Shown here: positions 11,943 through 22,761 of the stretch, piece after piece
Position numbering within the stretch: the stretch's first letter is position 1
How the letters are laid out: the number at the start of each line of letters is the position of its first letter
From: Cryptomeria japonica
Lineage: Eukaryota > Streptophyta > Pinopsida > Cupressales > Cupressaceae
Direction: 5' to 3'
Assembly: GCF_030272615.1 (NCBI RefSeq)
Contig: NC_081414.1
Span: 819,526,396-819,590,395, forward strand
Length of the DNA: 64,000 nt
Position numbers and translations under genes: made by a program
Notes under the pieces: generated by a model
Seen by the model: only the letters and a program-made list of their open reading frames with translations
Database searches by the model: none
What the model was told of the DNA's origin: nothing

Positions 11943-13106
11943 TGTTGGAATCAATGAACATTGAGAAGGGGGTGAATTAGTGTTCTACAAATTTTAAACT
12001 TGATATTTTGATTCTTTAACCATCGGATGCAAAAGAAAGAAAGTAAAGTGCAGCAACACAAAACAAGTAACCATGCAACCATAACACCAATATTTTTACA
12101 TGGAAAACCCAAAAGGGAAAAACCACGGTGGGATTTGAACCCATGATATTATTCCACTATGGCCAGTAGCAAAACAACATTACATAAGGGGAATGCACTT
12201 GGATTCAGGCACACTACCTAGAGCTCACTTCTCAAGTTACAAAAATAGGGCAACAACCCCAGAGAAAGGCTCACTGCCTTACAAGAGATTACAAACTGGT
12301 TACAATAAGTAGTGAACTTATAATAGCATTTGATTATGCCATAAATCAGTTTTGGATAAGTGTAAAATGATCTGTTGTAACTGATCTTCTTATCTACTCT
12401 GTTATGCTCTGCAACTACTTACCCAATCAACCAAGATCAAGATGCGCATGTGAAATTTCTCTCAATCACTTCAAAACAGTCTATCATATCATATCACACC
12501 AAATGCATCATCCAAAAGTGGTCTTATATATCTGCACACACAAAAATTAATCTTGCACAAGTCGGCTTCACCAATTATCAAAATATAAAATGTGTAGCTG
12601 CAAGTCGGCTTAGATCTTTTACCGAACCATATTCTGGACCCAAAATACAAGATCACACGCTTCCTATAGATCTCACATATTTCCCCAAACACATTTCCAA
12701 TCACCGAAATTAACTTAAATAATATGGGCACATGATACACCACCAAACATGAAGAATACTCTGCTTTACTCTTCTACCAGATACCAGACCTTCAAAAAGA
12801 CATAGGAATTAACATCGGAGGGTGGATTGTCATGATAATCTATTTCATATACCCAACCAACTAATCACTAATCACTAAAACCAAAATCTGCTTCACCGAA
12901 AATGAGAATGTTCACAAAATTGTATACTGAACTGTACTAACAGTCCTAATCAGAAATACTTTAATCCACGACATCTAGTTAACCAAAACTTCATATAAGA
13001 TCAGATCAGAAGGTTGAGTTGCCATCAATGACAACTCCTAAAAATATACAAGCATCAAGAAACACCAATCTTCATCGGAGCATCACTGGAACATCAAATG
13101 CCAATA
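11943..13106 (+). mobile_element. Solo LTR 1 (1164 bp) inside copia pol
   Basis: Starts TGTTGGAATCAATGAACA and ends TGCCAATA (an altered TGCCAACA). It is flanked by CAGAC (11938-11942) and CGGAC (13107-13111), a 5-bp target duplication with one mismatch. It matches the solo LTR at 13563 along its length, including the G-run plus GTGAATTAGTG start and the TTTTACATGGAAAACCC block, and has TATATA near 12523. There is no internal domain or second LTR, so I call it a solo LTR left by LTR-LTR recombination. Confidence 0.82.
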
Positions 13107-13562
13107 CGGACTACAAGAAGACTTGCCAAGGCAAGTGAACAAGTAAATATTTATCTTTTATTCGAAGTTGGTCCTCAAACTTTCTTTGGTGTGTGCAAGG
13201 ATGAAGTGCAAGGATGAAGGATGGATGAAAGATATGGAAGAAGAACTTGATCATATTGATAAAAATCATACTTGGGAACTTGCTCCCAAACCTGCTGACA
13301 AGAATGTAAGTGAGACTAAGTGGGTGTTCCAAATTAAATTGAATGAGGAAGGAAGAGTAACGAGGAATAAGGCAAGATTAGTATGCAAAGGATATTCTCA
13401 AGTTGAAGGTATTAATTTTGAGAAGAATTTTTCTCTATTAGCTAGAATGGAGGCAATCAAAATGTTCTTAGCCTTTTTTGCACACAAGAATTTCAAGGTA
13501 AATCAAATGGATGTCAAGTCAACTTTTTTGAATGGAAATAGAAGAGGAATTCTACATAGAAC
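13107..13562 (+). pseudogene. Ty1/copia reverse transcriptase, N-terminal part (element 1, part 2)
   Basis: Resumes the copia polyprotein after solo LTR 1. The frame gives [40 protein letters not shown] and [14 protein letters not shown], the conserved N-terminal RT segment (palm Asp within QMDVK). It is cut at 13562 by solo LTR 2, and the sequence picks up again at 14703. A change of frame just before the second insertion (after FLNGN) shows that the copy had also taken an indel. Confidence 0.9.
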
Positions 13563-14702
13563 TGTTGGAATCAATAAACACTGCAGGGGGGGGGGATGAA
13601 TTAGTGCTATGCAATTAACAAATTTCTTAAACCGATTCTTTAACCACCGGATGCAAATGAAGAAAAGAAAAGTGCAGAAACTGAAAGCAAATAACCACAA
13701 AACCATAACACCAAAATTTTTACGTGGAAACCCGAAAAGGGAAAAACCACAATGAGATTGGAACCCACAATATTATAATATTGTGATCAGGAGTATAATA
13801 ATATTACAAGAGGGGAATGCACATGCATTCAGGCACACTACCTAGAGCTCACTGCTCAATTACAAAGAGGGCTACAACCCGGAGGAAAGCTCACTACCTC
13901 ACAAGTGATTAAAAATAAGAACAAGAATGTCTAAACTAAATAGTAGCATCTACATATGCCAAAAAGAAGTTCTGGTTAAGTGCAAGTAGTCTTCTTCCAC
14001 TGTTATGTCTCTCTTCTCTATTCTACTGCTCTGTCATATACTAGAGCACAAAGACTTTCAATCACACACATAAAAAATTTGCATAATCACTCATATGATC
14101 TTCCCACACTCATACCATATCACAAAATGCTCACATGAATCGGTCTTTTATATCCGCATCAACAAAATAAATCAATTCCATGTCGGCTTCTAAAAACCGC
14201 ATAACACACAACATGAAACGTGTAACCATAAGTTGGCTCTATCCAATTACCAATCCATATACAGACCCAAATAAATAAATAAAAAGCTTTGCACATTTCA
14301 GCTCAATCACCTCAAACTCAAAACCAATCATCGAAATCATCCCAAAGATTTCGCATAACACGTTACACAAAAATAAATTTGTTCTTCCAGAATTACCAGT
14401 TACCAGATCTTCTATCTTACATGAGAATCAATACCGGAGGCTAGAATTGCAAAATAAGTTGCCTCGAACATCCAAGCAACTAATTCTTTTACCGCAACCA
14501 AAATGGAGATATGTACAATGTATCCATACTATGTATTCCACCTTCCAGACTTAAGCATAAATGAATATCAAAACTTCCCAAACTTCCAGTAGAACAAATC
14601 TGCATACATTAGATATAATTTTTTATCTAAGTTTCCATCAATGACAACCTCAAAACAATCTTTAAGCACAAATCTTCACCGGTACAGTGTCTCTTGCCAA
14701 CA
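13563..14702 (+). mobile_element. Solo LTR 2 (1140 bp) inside copia pol
   Basis: Starts TGTTGGAATCAATAAACA and ends TTGCCAACA. Target duplications are AGAAC (13558-13562) and AGAAT (14703-14707). Same family as solo LTR 1: shared G-run plus ATGAATTAGTG start, TTTTTACGTGGAAACCC block and a TATATC-type promoter near 14148. It has no internal domain. Confidence 0.85.
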
Positions 14703-15243
14703 AGAATAACCTGATGGATTTTAGCTGGGAAATGATCCAGACATGGTATGCAAATTGAAAAAGGCATTGTATGGTCTCAAACAAGCCCTTAGGGCCTAGT
14801 ATGCTAGGTTGGAAAAATATCTATTGTACCAAAGATGGAAGAAAGGTATTCTTCATAGTAATATTTACTTCAAATATGAGGATGGTAACTTGTTGATATT
14901 TGTTGTATATGTTGATGATATTATCTTTGAAGGTGGAGATAATGCATGTAAAAGGTTTGCAGAAGGAATTTGAAGTCAATGATTGGCGAGTTGAATTTTT
15001 TTCTTGGCCTTCAAGTTTCTCAATTAGATGATAGAATCTTTATTTCTCAAGGAAAGTATGTTAAGGAGATGTTGAATAAGTTTGGTATGAAGAATGCTAG
15101 ACCAATAAGTACCCCCATGGCTACTAGTTGTCACTTGAGTAAAGATGAAGAATATTTGGATGTTGATCACCCAAAAGTGTCCATTGTCAATGTAGTGAGA
15201 TATATCTTAATAGAGCAGGTTGCAAGATCTTCAACACTTTAAA
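14703..15243 (+). pseudogene. Ty1/copia reverse transcriptase, C-terminal part (element 1, part 3)
   Basis: Continues directly from 13562 once solo LTR 2 is removed. The frame contains MVCKLKKALYGLKQA and then FVVYVDDIIFEGG, the YVDD catalytic motif of copia RT (near 14910). It then shifts frame into 14970-15242 (MIGELNFFLGLQVSQLD, YVKEMLNKFGMKNARPISTP), the connection toward RNase H. The copy ends abruptly near 15243, so RNase H and the 3' LTR are missing. Confidence 0.9.
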
Positions 15244-15322
15244 TTGTTCATCAATCGGACAATCAGTTCAAAAGTTATAGCCTCTAGAAGGTGGGTCTCC
15301 TAAAATAGGAAACATTAAAACA

Positions 15323-15821
15323 TGTTGGGCACATAAATGAGTTGTAAAAGGGAGTTACATGTGTTGGTGAGTGTATTGACACATCATAGCTTATCTTATA
15401 TCGGAGATAACATGGGCACCACTCTTGAGTGGTTTTAGCTCATGGTTTTGTAATATCGTTTGACAGTTTCATGTATTATATCTCCTATATATTAGGTGCA
15501 TGAGATGGAGGTTTTGCACAAGAGTATGATAGCTATTGAGTTGCCTCTAGATCTTTGTAGATGATACTCCTATGAGAAGCTTTCTTTGCAAGTATATTGT
15601 AGTTTGTTGATTTTTTAATAATATATTGGGCTGCTTTTGGAGTGTAGTGTTTTTCTATTAACAAGGTTTTCCCCACGTAAATCATTGTGTTCTGGTATGC
15701 ATGTTATTCATGTTTATTTTTATTAAGTTTCTATAATTATTGTAAAGATCTACAATATAAATTCATTACCCTGCTCTCAAGGTTAGTGTAGGAAGTTGAT
15801 CTACTATTTAACTTTCTTACA
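15323..15821 (+). mobile_element. Copia 5' LTR (499 bp) of copy A
   Basis: Begins TGTTGGGCACATAAATGAG, ends TTTCTTACA, and is followed after AG by a primer-binding site. A TATATATTA promoter-like box lies at about 15484-15492. The gag of the same element follows. No matching 3' LTR was found downstream of copies A, B or C. Confidence 0.7.
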
Positions 15822-15823
15822 AG

Positions 15824-15837
15824 TGGTACCAGAGCCC
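15824..15837 (+). other. Primer-binding site of copia copy A
   Basis: TGGTACCAGAGCCC, a one-base variant of the TGGTATCAGAGC initiator Met-tRNA primer site, 2 nt after the LTR end TTACA. It defines copy A as plus-strand. Confidence 0.8.
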
Positions 15838-15896
15838 AATCACCTTTGGTTTTAGTTAAATGAGTTGTTCGAATTTTTGAACTAATCCAAATTTGA

Positions 15897-16744
15897 GTGG
15901 AAGCTTATGCAAAAGATACTATATGGTCTTTTTGTAGGAATTTTCAAATGGCAACTTCATTAGGGAGAAGAGAGGTGGAGAAATTTTTTGAAAGTAATTT
16001 TGAGATGTGGAAGTTCAAGATGGAGGATCTACTAATAAATCGGGATCTATGGAATGTTGTTGATATGAATGTCTTGATACTTTCAAATCCTATTGTGATT
16101 ACTGATTACTCAGTATGATGTTATGGATCGTAAATATAGGGGTCTAATTAGATTGTGTTGGCAAACTTTTTTCTAATCAATGTCTTTGAATAGACCTCTA
16201 CAAAGAAGCTATGGAATAAGCTTGGTCAAATGTATAAAGTCAAATCATTATTGAATCAAATTTTCTTGAGAAATAAATTATATTCCTTGAGAATAGAAGA
16301 GGGTGGACAAATTAAAGACCACCTAAAGTAATTCAATATTTTGATGGCCCAATTGACATTTGTTGGTGTCAAGATGGATGAGGAGCAGAAATGGCATATC
16401 TTGCTTTGTTCTTTGTTTGATTCGTGAGATTCTCTTGTTATGGCTATTGGTAGTACATTTTTTTTTTTAAGTTTGAATATGTGGTGGGTGTCTGGCTTGG
16501 TGATGAGATGCAAAGAAAGGTATCCATTAGTCTAAAGGAATCCTTAACTATTTGTGGAAGGCCTAAAGAAAAAGGCAACAAGAATCAGAAGTGTGACAAA
16601 TCCAAGTCTAGAGGGAGATCCAAATCTCTTGGAAAGTCCAAAGTCAGTTGTTGGAATTGTAGTAAATCGAGACACTTTCATAATGATTGCAAAGATGAAA
16701 AGAAGAAGGAAAATATGAATTTTTCTTCTAATTCTTATATCTAA
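15897..16744 (+). pseudogene. Ty1/copia gag, copy A
   Basis: Capsid/nucleocapsid part of the copia polyprotein. The first segment (FFESNFEMWKFKMEDLLINR, 15985-16045) is the typical copia gag start around the conserved Trp-Lys. After a broken middle (stops near 16118-16480), 16481-16744 is open again and ends in a canonical CCHC knuckle, CWNCSKSRHFHNDC (C-x2-C-x4-H-x4-C), preceded by a K/R/S-rich RNA-binding stretch. A likely start is the ATG at 15948. Several stops and frameshifts make it a pseudogene. Confidence 0.85.
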
Positions 16745-17400
16745 AAGGAACATGGTGATGTGTTCATTACAGCCTTTACCACTCATGCAAATAGTGATAC
16801 ATGGTTAATTGACTTAGGTGCATCATTTCATATGACTTGTAATAGAGAATTATTTTCTAAAAAAGAAGAAAATAAAATGTTTGAGTACTGATAATGGCGA
16901 TGAATTTTTCTCTAATGATTTTGATAGATTCTGTAAAGATTGTGGCATTCACAAACATCAGACAACTCTGTATTCTCCAAAACATAATAGAGTTGTAGAA
17001 AGAATGAACGTGACACTAATCGAGAAGGCTAAAAGTATGTTGATTGTTGTTGTTCTAGAAAAAAAGTTTTGGGTTGAAGTTATTGCCATTGCTTGCTAAT
17101 TGATTAGCAGGTCTCTTACATCATCTCTTGTTGACAAAATGTCGTTAGACGCATGGTTGGGTCATAAGCCTTCATTCAAACATCTTAGATTTTTTGGTTG
17201 CTAGGACTATGCACATGTGTCAAACGAGAAGTGAACATAGTTGGAGAGAAATGTTGTGAAATGTATTTTCATCATATATAGTTATGGTGTGAAAGGCTAC
17301 AAGCTTTGGCACCTTATTGCAAAGAAGGTAATACTAGTAGAAGTGTTATTTTTAGATAAACTAAGCCTCCTTATATTGCATTGCAAATAGAACAGAATAA
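16745..17400 (+). pseudogene. Ty1/copia protease-integrase deletion fusion, copy A
   Basis: After the gag stop the frame reads DTWLIDLGASFHMTCNRE, the copia protease active site with DSGA changed to DLGA. Only about 15 residues further on it passes straight to LSTDNGDEFFSNDFDRFC, the second catalytic Asp region of integrase. The rest of protease, the HHCC pre-integrase finger and the first integrase Asp are absent. The frame at 16881-17099 continues through the integrase core; later parts (GHKPSFKHLRFFGC, YGVKGYKLW) carry stops. The same junction is present in copies B and C. Confidence 0.85.
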
Positions 17401-17599
17401 ATAAGAATATGTAATTCAATGTCCTTCTACACCTAAAAAAGTTGAATCAAGATCCCTAGATAGGCAAGAAGTTGAGGAGAGATCATATAGCTCTAAATGT
17501 TCAAAAGACGAGGAATAACCTCCAACTCATCTTGTTTGAAGGTCTATAAGACAAAGGCAACCACTTCAAAGATATTTGTCTAATGATTGTAAAAGTATT

Positions 17600-18270
17600 T
17601 TTGCTTTGAATACTAATATGGATGAACCAAGATATGTAGAAGAGGCATTAGATATGACGATGTAGAGTCCTTGAAGATTGCTATGGAAGAACAAATTGCA
17701 ACTTTGAAAAAGAATGATGCATAGGATCTTGTACCATTGCCTGATGTAAACTTGTTGGTTGCAAATGGGTGTTCAAGTAAAATATTGGTTTAGATAGAGA
17801 TATTGAAAAGTATAAAACAAGGTTGGTTGTGAAAGACTACTCTTAAGTTGAGGGTGTTGATTATGGTGAGATATCCTCCTATTGCAAAAATGGCATCCAT
17901 TAGGTTTTTACATTCTATTGTTGTTGCTTATGATTTAGAGGTTGAGTAAATGGATGTGAAAATTGCTTTCCTTCATGTTGATTTGGAGGAGCATATTTAT
18001 ATGACACAGCCAAAGCACTATGTGATAAAAGGTAAAATTAGTTTGGTTTGTAAATTGAAAAAATCTTTGTATGACCTCAAGTAGAATCCTAGGATGCAGT
18101 ACCAGAAATTTGATAGAAGTGTTGAGTTTGCAATTTGAACGTCCTAAATTAGATCATTGTATTTATTATGATTATGATGGTGATCATTTCATGTATATTA
18201 TATTATATGTTGATGATATGTTATTCATTGGTAAAGGGGAAGGTATGATTTCAGAACTAAAGTCTCAGCT
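17600..18270 (+). pseudogene. Ty1/copia reverse transcriptase, copy A (decayed)
   Basis: Fragments in several frames match the copia RT order: GCKWVFK near 17760, YKTRLVVKDYS at 17810-17850, a [16 protein letters not shown] relic of the palm, and YIILYVDDMLFIGKGEG at about 18193-18245 with the YVDD motif. At about 18271 the sequence switches in mid-motif (LKSQLA) to the protease of copy B, so the end of RT and all of RNase H are missing. Confidence 0.85.
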
Positions 18271-18885
18271 TGCATTCATTGCAGCTTTGGTCAATCATGT
18301 AAATAATAATACATGGTTAATTGAGTCAAGTGCATATTTTTATATGACTTCCAATAGAGATTGGTTTTCTAAATATGAAACTATAAAATGTTTGAAAATT
18401 GATAATGGTGGTGATTTTTTCTGTAATGATTTTGATAAATTCTATAAAGATTATGACATTAACAAATAGAAGACAACTTTGTATTATCCACAATAGAATG
18501 GAGTTGCAAAAATAACGAGCAAGACATTGATAGAGAAGGCTATAATTATGTTGAACGGTGTTGGTCTATAACAAAATTTTTGGGTTGAAGATGTTGCCAC
18601 TACTTGCTACCTAATTAACAGGTCTTCTACATTAGCTCTTCTTGACAAAATTCCTATGGAGGCATGGTCAGGTCATAAGCCTTCATTGAGACATCTTAGA
18701 GTTTTTGGTTGTGAGGCATATACACATGTGTCAAAGAAGAAGCAAACAAAGTTGGAGAGCAAGACTGTGAAATGTATCTTCATTAGATACAGCTATGGTG
18801 TGAAAGGCTACAAGCTTTGGGACCATGTTTCACAAAAGGTAATACATAGTAGAAGTGTTTTTTTTAAGAAATGAAGCTTCCTTCT
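18271..18885 (+). pseudogene. Ty1/copia protease-integrase deletion fusion, copy B
   Basis: Starts at NNNTWLIESSAYFYMTSNRD, the copia protease active-site region with Asp changed to Glu, and passes at ETIKCLKIDNGGDFF into the integrase core, the same deletion junction as copies A and C. The integrase then shows SGHKPSLRHLRVFGCEAY and RYSYGVKGYKLWDHVSQK (18656-18874), the C-terminal integrase region. Stops interrupt it near 18469 and 18496. Everything 5' of protease (LTR, gag) is missing because copy A's RT is joined to it. Confidence 0.85.
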
Positions 18886-19049
18886 GTTATATTGAAGCTA
18901 GAACATACTAAACAAGATGTGATTCGATTTTCTTCTATTCCTAAAAGAGTTGAATCAAAACCCTTAGATAGGCAAGAAGTTGAGGATAGCTCATCTAGAT
19001 TTGAATCTTCAAAAGATGAGGAAGAACCTCCAACCCAACTTGTTTGAAG

Positions 19050-19591
19050 ACCTACACAACATAGACATCCACCTGAAAGGTATTCACCTGATGATTGGAG
19101 ATGTATTTTTTCTTTGAATACTTATGTGGATGAACTTAGATTTGTAGAAGAGGAATTAGGTATTAATGATGTAGAATCTTGGAAGATTGCTATGAAAGAA
19201 GTGGCATCTTTGAAGAAGAATGATACATGGAATCGTGTACCATTTCCTGAAGGACGTAAACCTATTGGTTGCAAATGGGTGTTCAAGAAAAATATTTGAG
19301 CCATTGATAAGTATAAACCAAGGTTGGTTGTGAAAGGTAAAAGGTAAAAGATAAAAGTAACTTGGCTTGTAAATTGAAAAAATCTTTACAAGGCCTAAAG
19401 TAGAGTCCTCAGATGTGGTACCGGAAATTTAATACATATGTGTTGAATTTGGGATTTGAGCATTCTAAATCATATCATTGTGTTTATTATAAATCTAATG
19501 GTGATCATTTCTTGTACAGTGCATTATATGTTGATGATATGTTATTCATTGGTAAAGGAAAGGTATCATTTCAAAACTAAAGTCCCAACTT
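19050..19591 (+). pseudogene. Ty1/copia reverse transcriptase 5' part, copy B
   Basis: The frame 19114-19299 reads ESWKIAMKEVASLKKNDTW and KPIGCKWVFKK, the conserved RT start. Right after RLVVKG (about 19335) a deletion joins the copy to KSNLACKLKKSL, removing the palm section; the join lies in repeats of AAAGGTAAAA, suggesting slippage or short-homology repair. YSALYVDDMLFIGKGK follows at about 19515-19562. The copy is cut at 19591 by a LINE and resumes at 26343. Confidence 0.85.
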
Positions 19592-19773
19592 TTTTTTTTT
19601 TTTAGGTAAGTGCTATCATTATGGGGATAGCACCCTATATTACTTTTAAAAATAAAATTACATAAATTTTTCAAGTATCCACCATAACAGCACTATCTCA
19701 GCTAGATGCATCTTTCAAATGACAAGGCATACCACACAAAAGAGAGCAAAAGTCCACATACAACAGAGCCAAA

Positions 19774-20640
19774 TTACATATTTCTACTTAATGCTTGGTA
19801 AATCACCGCCGCAAATTCTCCAATGCTAATAACATTGTTGGTGTACTGCTCAGGAAGCCACCACTCTGTAGCTTCAGTCAAGTTTCTGAATGGCGCCATG
19901 TTCCCATTTAATACTACGCACAAGAACACTTCCCATGTGTTCTCTCCAAATACCTTCAGACACTCGTGCTCCTCCAGCCACACTTCTCGCCATGCCATCA
20001 CCCGCCCCGTTTTACTATCCATAGAACCTTCACTATCCTCTGCAGCATCCTCATTGACTTCCTCAGGGGCATCCTCCAGTTCCGAGGACAAGTACTCCTC
20101 GACCTGGAAATAAACCTTTAGTATGCTCACTTTGGTTCCCTCCTCAAGACTTAGGATGTCATTAGCCACATAGTCTGCAATGAATGGTTTCACAAAGTCA
20201 TCCAAAAGCTCCACCGCATGCTCCCCTGAATCTATGACATCAATCAGGGGCATAAGAGCCGCCTCCAGGATAGTAGCATCACACTAGTGTCATTCAAAAT
20301 TGAGACCGATGCCAATTAATCCCCAAATAGCATCATAAACGAAGTCTTCAGTGATAAATAAGTTTTGAAGTTGTGTTCCCAATGCATTGCTACAATTAAC
20401 ACAACTAATATCTCCAAAATGAGCCATTTACATCCACAGCATAGACAATTATAAGAGACCATTCTTCTGGCAAGTATTTATGAAGATAAGCATGATTCGG
20501 TTCCCAATTATCATCATTCCACAAAATCCACCAAATTCTTGCTCTGAACTTGGGCAATCTCATAGTGATGGCGTGTCCCAAACTGCATCCAGTACTTCCC
20601 AATTGCGTAGGCCAAGGCATATCCATGTGATGAATCAATA
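19774..20640 (-). pseudogene. Unrecognised third ORF at the 3' end of the LINE
   Basis: Downstream of RNase H the minus strand has two coding-looking stretches. 20405-20638 includes MRLPKFRARIWWILWNDDNW and 19774-20253 includes VKPFIADYVANDILSLEEG. They connect through a frameshift near 20405 and two stops at about 20290-20297, giving roughly 260-280 codons. The C-terminal part is acidic (EDAPEEVNEDAAEDSEG), followed by Trp-rich sequence (WREVWLEEHE, EATEWWLPEQ). I recognise no domain. It could be an accessory LINE ORF, an extension of ORF2 or a captured host exon. Its position between ORF2 and the A-tail means it was carried as part of the element. Confidence 0.55.
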
Positions 20641-20784
20641 TGTTGTCAAGTTTAGAAATTGTGATCAGAGCGTATGCACTCTGCCTCTTTTACCCAGATT
20701 CATACTCTTCTACGCGTTTCAGAGATGTATGTCACTACCACCTATAACCCAAACTCGGGTGCAGATCCGATTAAAGATGATTTG

Positions 20785-21591
20785 TTATCCAATTCCTTGT
20801 CGTGGGGAAATACAAAAGTCCTTCACACATTGTCTTGTTATATCATTGGCGGCTGAGACATGATCGAAAGAGATGAGACCTTCTTTCCTTTCGATCCCAA
20901 GGTTTGCCAAAAATTTTGTAACTTGATTGCCCTCACGATACACATGAGTTATTTCATAGCTATTGATTAATTTGAGGTGTTTGTTTATTAGTGGCAACCA
21001 CTTTTTGAGTTTCCAGTTCTGAAATTTTGACTTGGTCACCCCATTTATTATAATCTGCGAGTCCCCTTCGATGATGACTTGTGTAATCTTTTGTTGAATA
21101 CAGAGTCGTAGTCCATCCTTTAGAGCCCAGATCTTAGCTTCATTAGTTGTAGCAGATCCAATTCCTTCATATAGTCCGCTGATAATTTTACCATGCTCAT
21201 CTCGGATTATTACACCAATACCGGATTGCCCTGGGTTCCCTCTACTAGCTCCACCAAAATAGAGTTTTGTCCACTCTTTAGGAGGAGCCTTCCATCTGAC
21301 AGACTTTCTATCGATTCTCTTCATAGGGGGGGGGAAATTATCTAATCTTCTAAGAGACCAATGCTTTTCCTTTTCGCAGTCCCAATTATTGTATTTTTTA
21401 GGGCCACCCTTTAGTATCTTACCATTTATCACTTCCTCGATTGCACCTTTTATTTTGTCAATCAGCATAGTACTTGATAGTGATGTCTCTTTGAAGATTC
21501 TTCTATTCCTTTCCTTCCAGATGTGCCAAACAATCATTGATGGACTGACCATCCATAGGTCACTCCACCTTGACTTATGTCTAATATCCAA
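20785..21591 (-). pseudogene. LINE ORF2 C-terminus: plant-type RNase H
   Basis: RNase H degrades RNA in RNA-DNA hybrids during reverse transcription. The frame shows FGGASRGNPGQSGIGVIIRD, TTNEAKIWALKDGLRL, VIIEGDSQIIING and HVYREGNQVTKFLANLG, the order of a plant RNase H-like domain. The first catalytic Asp of FDGASRGNPG is Gly and the last Asp (AD-x-LAN) is lost, while the Glu and the second Asp remain. An RNase H domain at the end of ORF2 is known in a subset of plant L1-clade elements. It follows the zf-RVT region through an overlapping frame at 21534-21591, so at least one frameshift separates them. Confidence 0.88.
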
Positions 21592-22622
21592 GATAGCAGG
21601 AAGTCCAAGAGCATTTCGTTCTTAGCTGTGGACCAATTTATCTGGGCGAGGAACCAGTTCCAACAAATTTTCACCACTAGACACTTGAAGAGTAAATGGT
21701 TGGATGTCTCTTCATCTGCACAGTACATCACACATCGATTGGGACCCGAGATGCCTATAGTTTTAAGTCTATCACTAGTAAGGATTCTACCATGTAGTGC
21801 AATCCATAGAAATGCCCCTGCTTTTGGCAATATTATTTTACTCCAGCAAAGTTTGTGAGGCCACGCATCACAAGTACCCCTATGTCGTTGTATTTCATAT
21901 CCCAGTTTGACATTGTACTCCCCAGACTTTGAGGCGCACCAGATTATGTTATCATCTTCATAGGAGGCTGGTAATTTCCTATCTTTTAAAGCTTCCCAAA
22001 GTTTCGCGCATAATACAGGATTACCGATATCTATTATTTTCCAATTTCTTAGACTACTTGTGTCTTCATGATTTTCCATATAGTTGCATACATGTCTCCC
22101 AATACTATCCTCAACTAGATTAATCCACTCTTTATCTTCAAATGTTTCATAGAGAGAAGGAAACTCATTCCATGAATATCTCCAAAACAATGTGGATCTG
22201 CCATTCCCAATCTGCCAAGAGATGTGCTCAGTGATAATGTGATTGCTATCCCATAGGAAGTTCCATGTGGCTAAGCCCCGACCCGAGTTGGCCACTATGA
22301 GAATCTGGTTAGGGTCGTTTGAGTCTAGGTATTTCTTTTGAAACAATCTAACCTAGAGTTTTTGGGGATCTTTGCACATTTTCTATGAGAGTTTAGCTCC
22401 AAGGGCAAAGTTTTGAAGTTCCATTTTTCTTAATCCAACTCCCCCATCTTCCTTAATCAAGCACAATGTGTCCCAGTTAATTAGTGGTATTTTCCTATTA
22501 TCTTTGGCACCGTCCCAAACAAATTTTTTGAGTAGATTGTTCAGCTTTTTTCCTGCAGTGCCCGGCATTTTGAAGCATGACATACTGTATATGAGGATGG
22601 CGGATAAAACTGATTTAATCAT
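21534..22622 (-). pseudogene. LINE ORF2 middle: RT thumb and zf-RVT-like region
   Basis: 22383-22622 reads MPGTAGKKLNNLLKKFVWDG and EDGGVGLRKMELQNFALGAK, the typical stretch after plant LINE RT. 21534-22346 continues with CWSKIILPKAGAFLWIALHG, RCVMYCADEETSNHLLFKC (Cys/His pattern) and SWQIGNGRSTLFW, the zf-RVT-like region of plant non-LTR elements. A stop or frame change near 22347-22382 separates the two parts, and another near 22622-22762 separates them from the RT. Confidence 0.88.
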
Positions 22623-22761
22623 GGTGATTCTGCCCGCCTAGGACAGCAACCTATTCTTCCAATTCTCTGATTTTACCTGGCATGCATTTATAACATCATC
22701 CCAAACTTGGGATTGTCTGCAACCTTTGTCAATTCGAATCCCCAGATATTTGATCGGGAGC

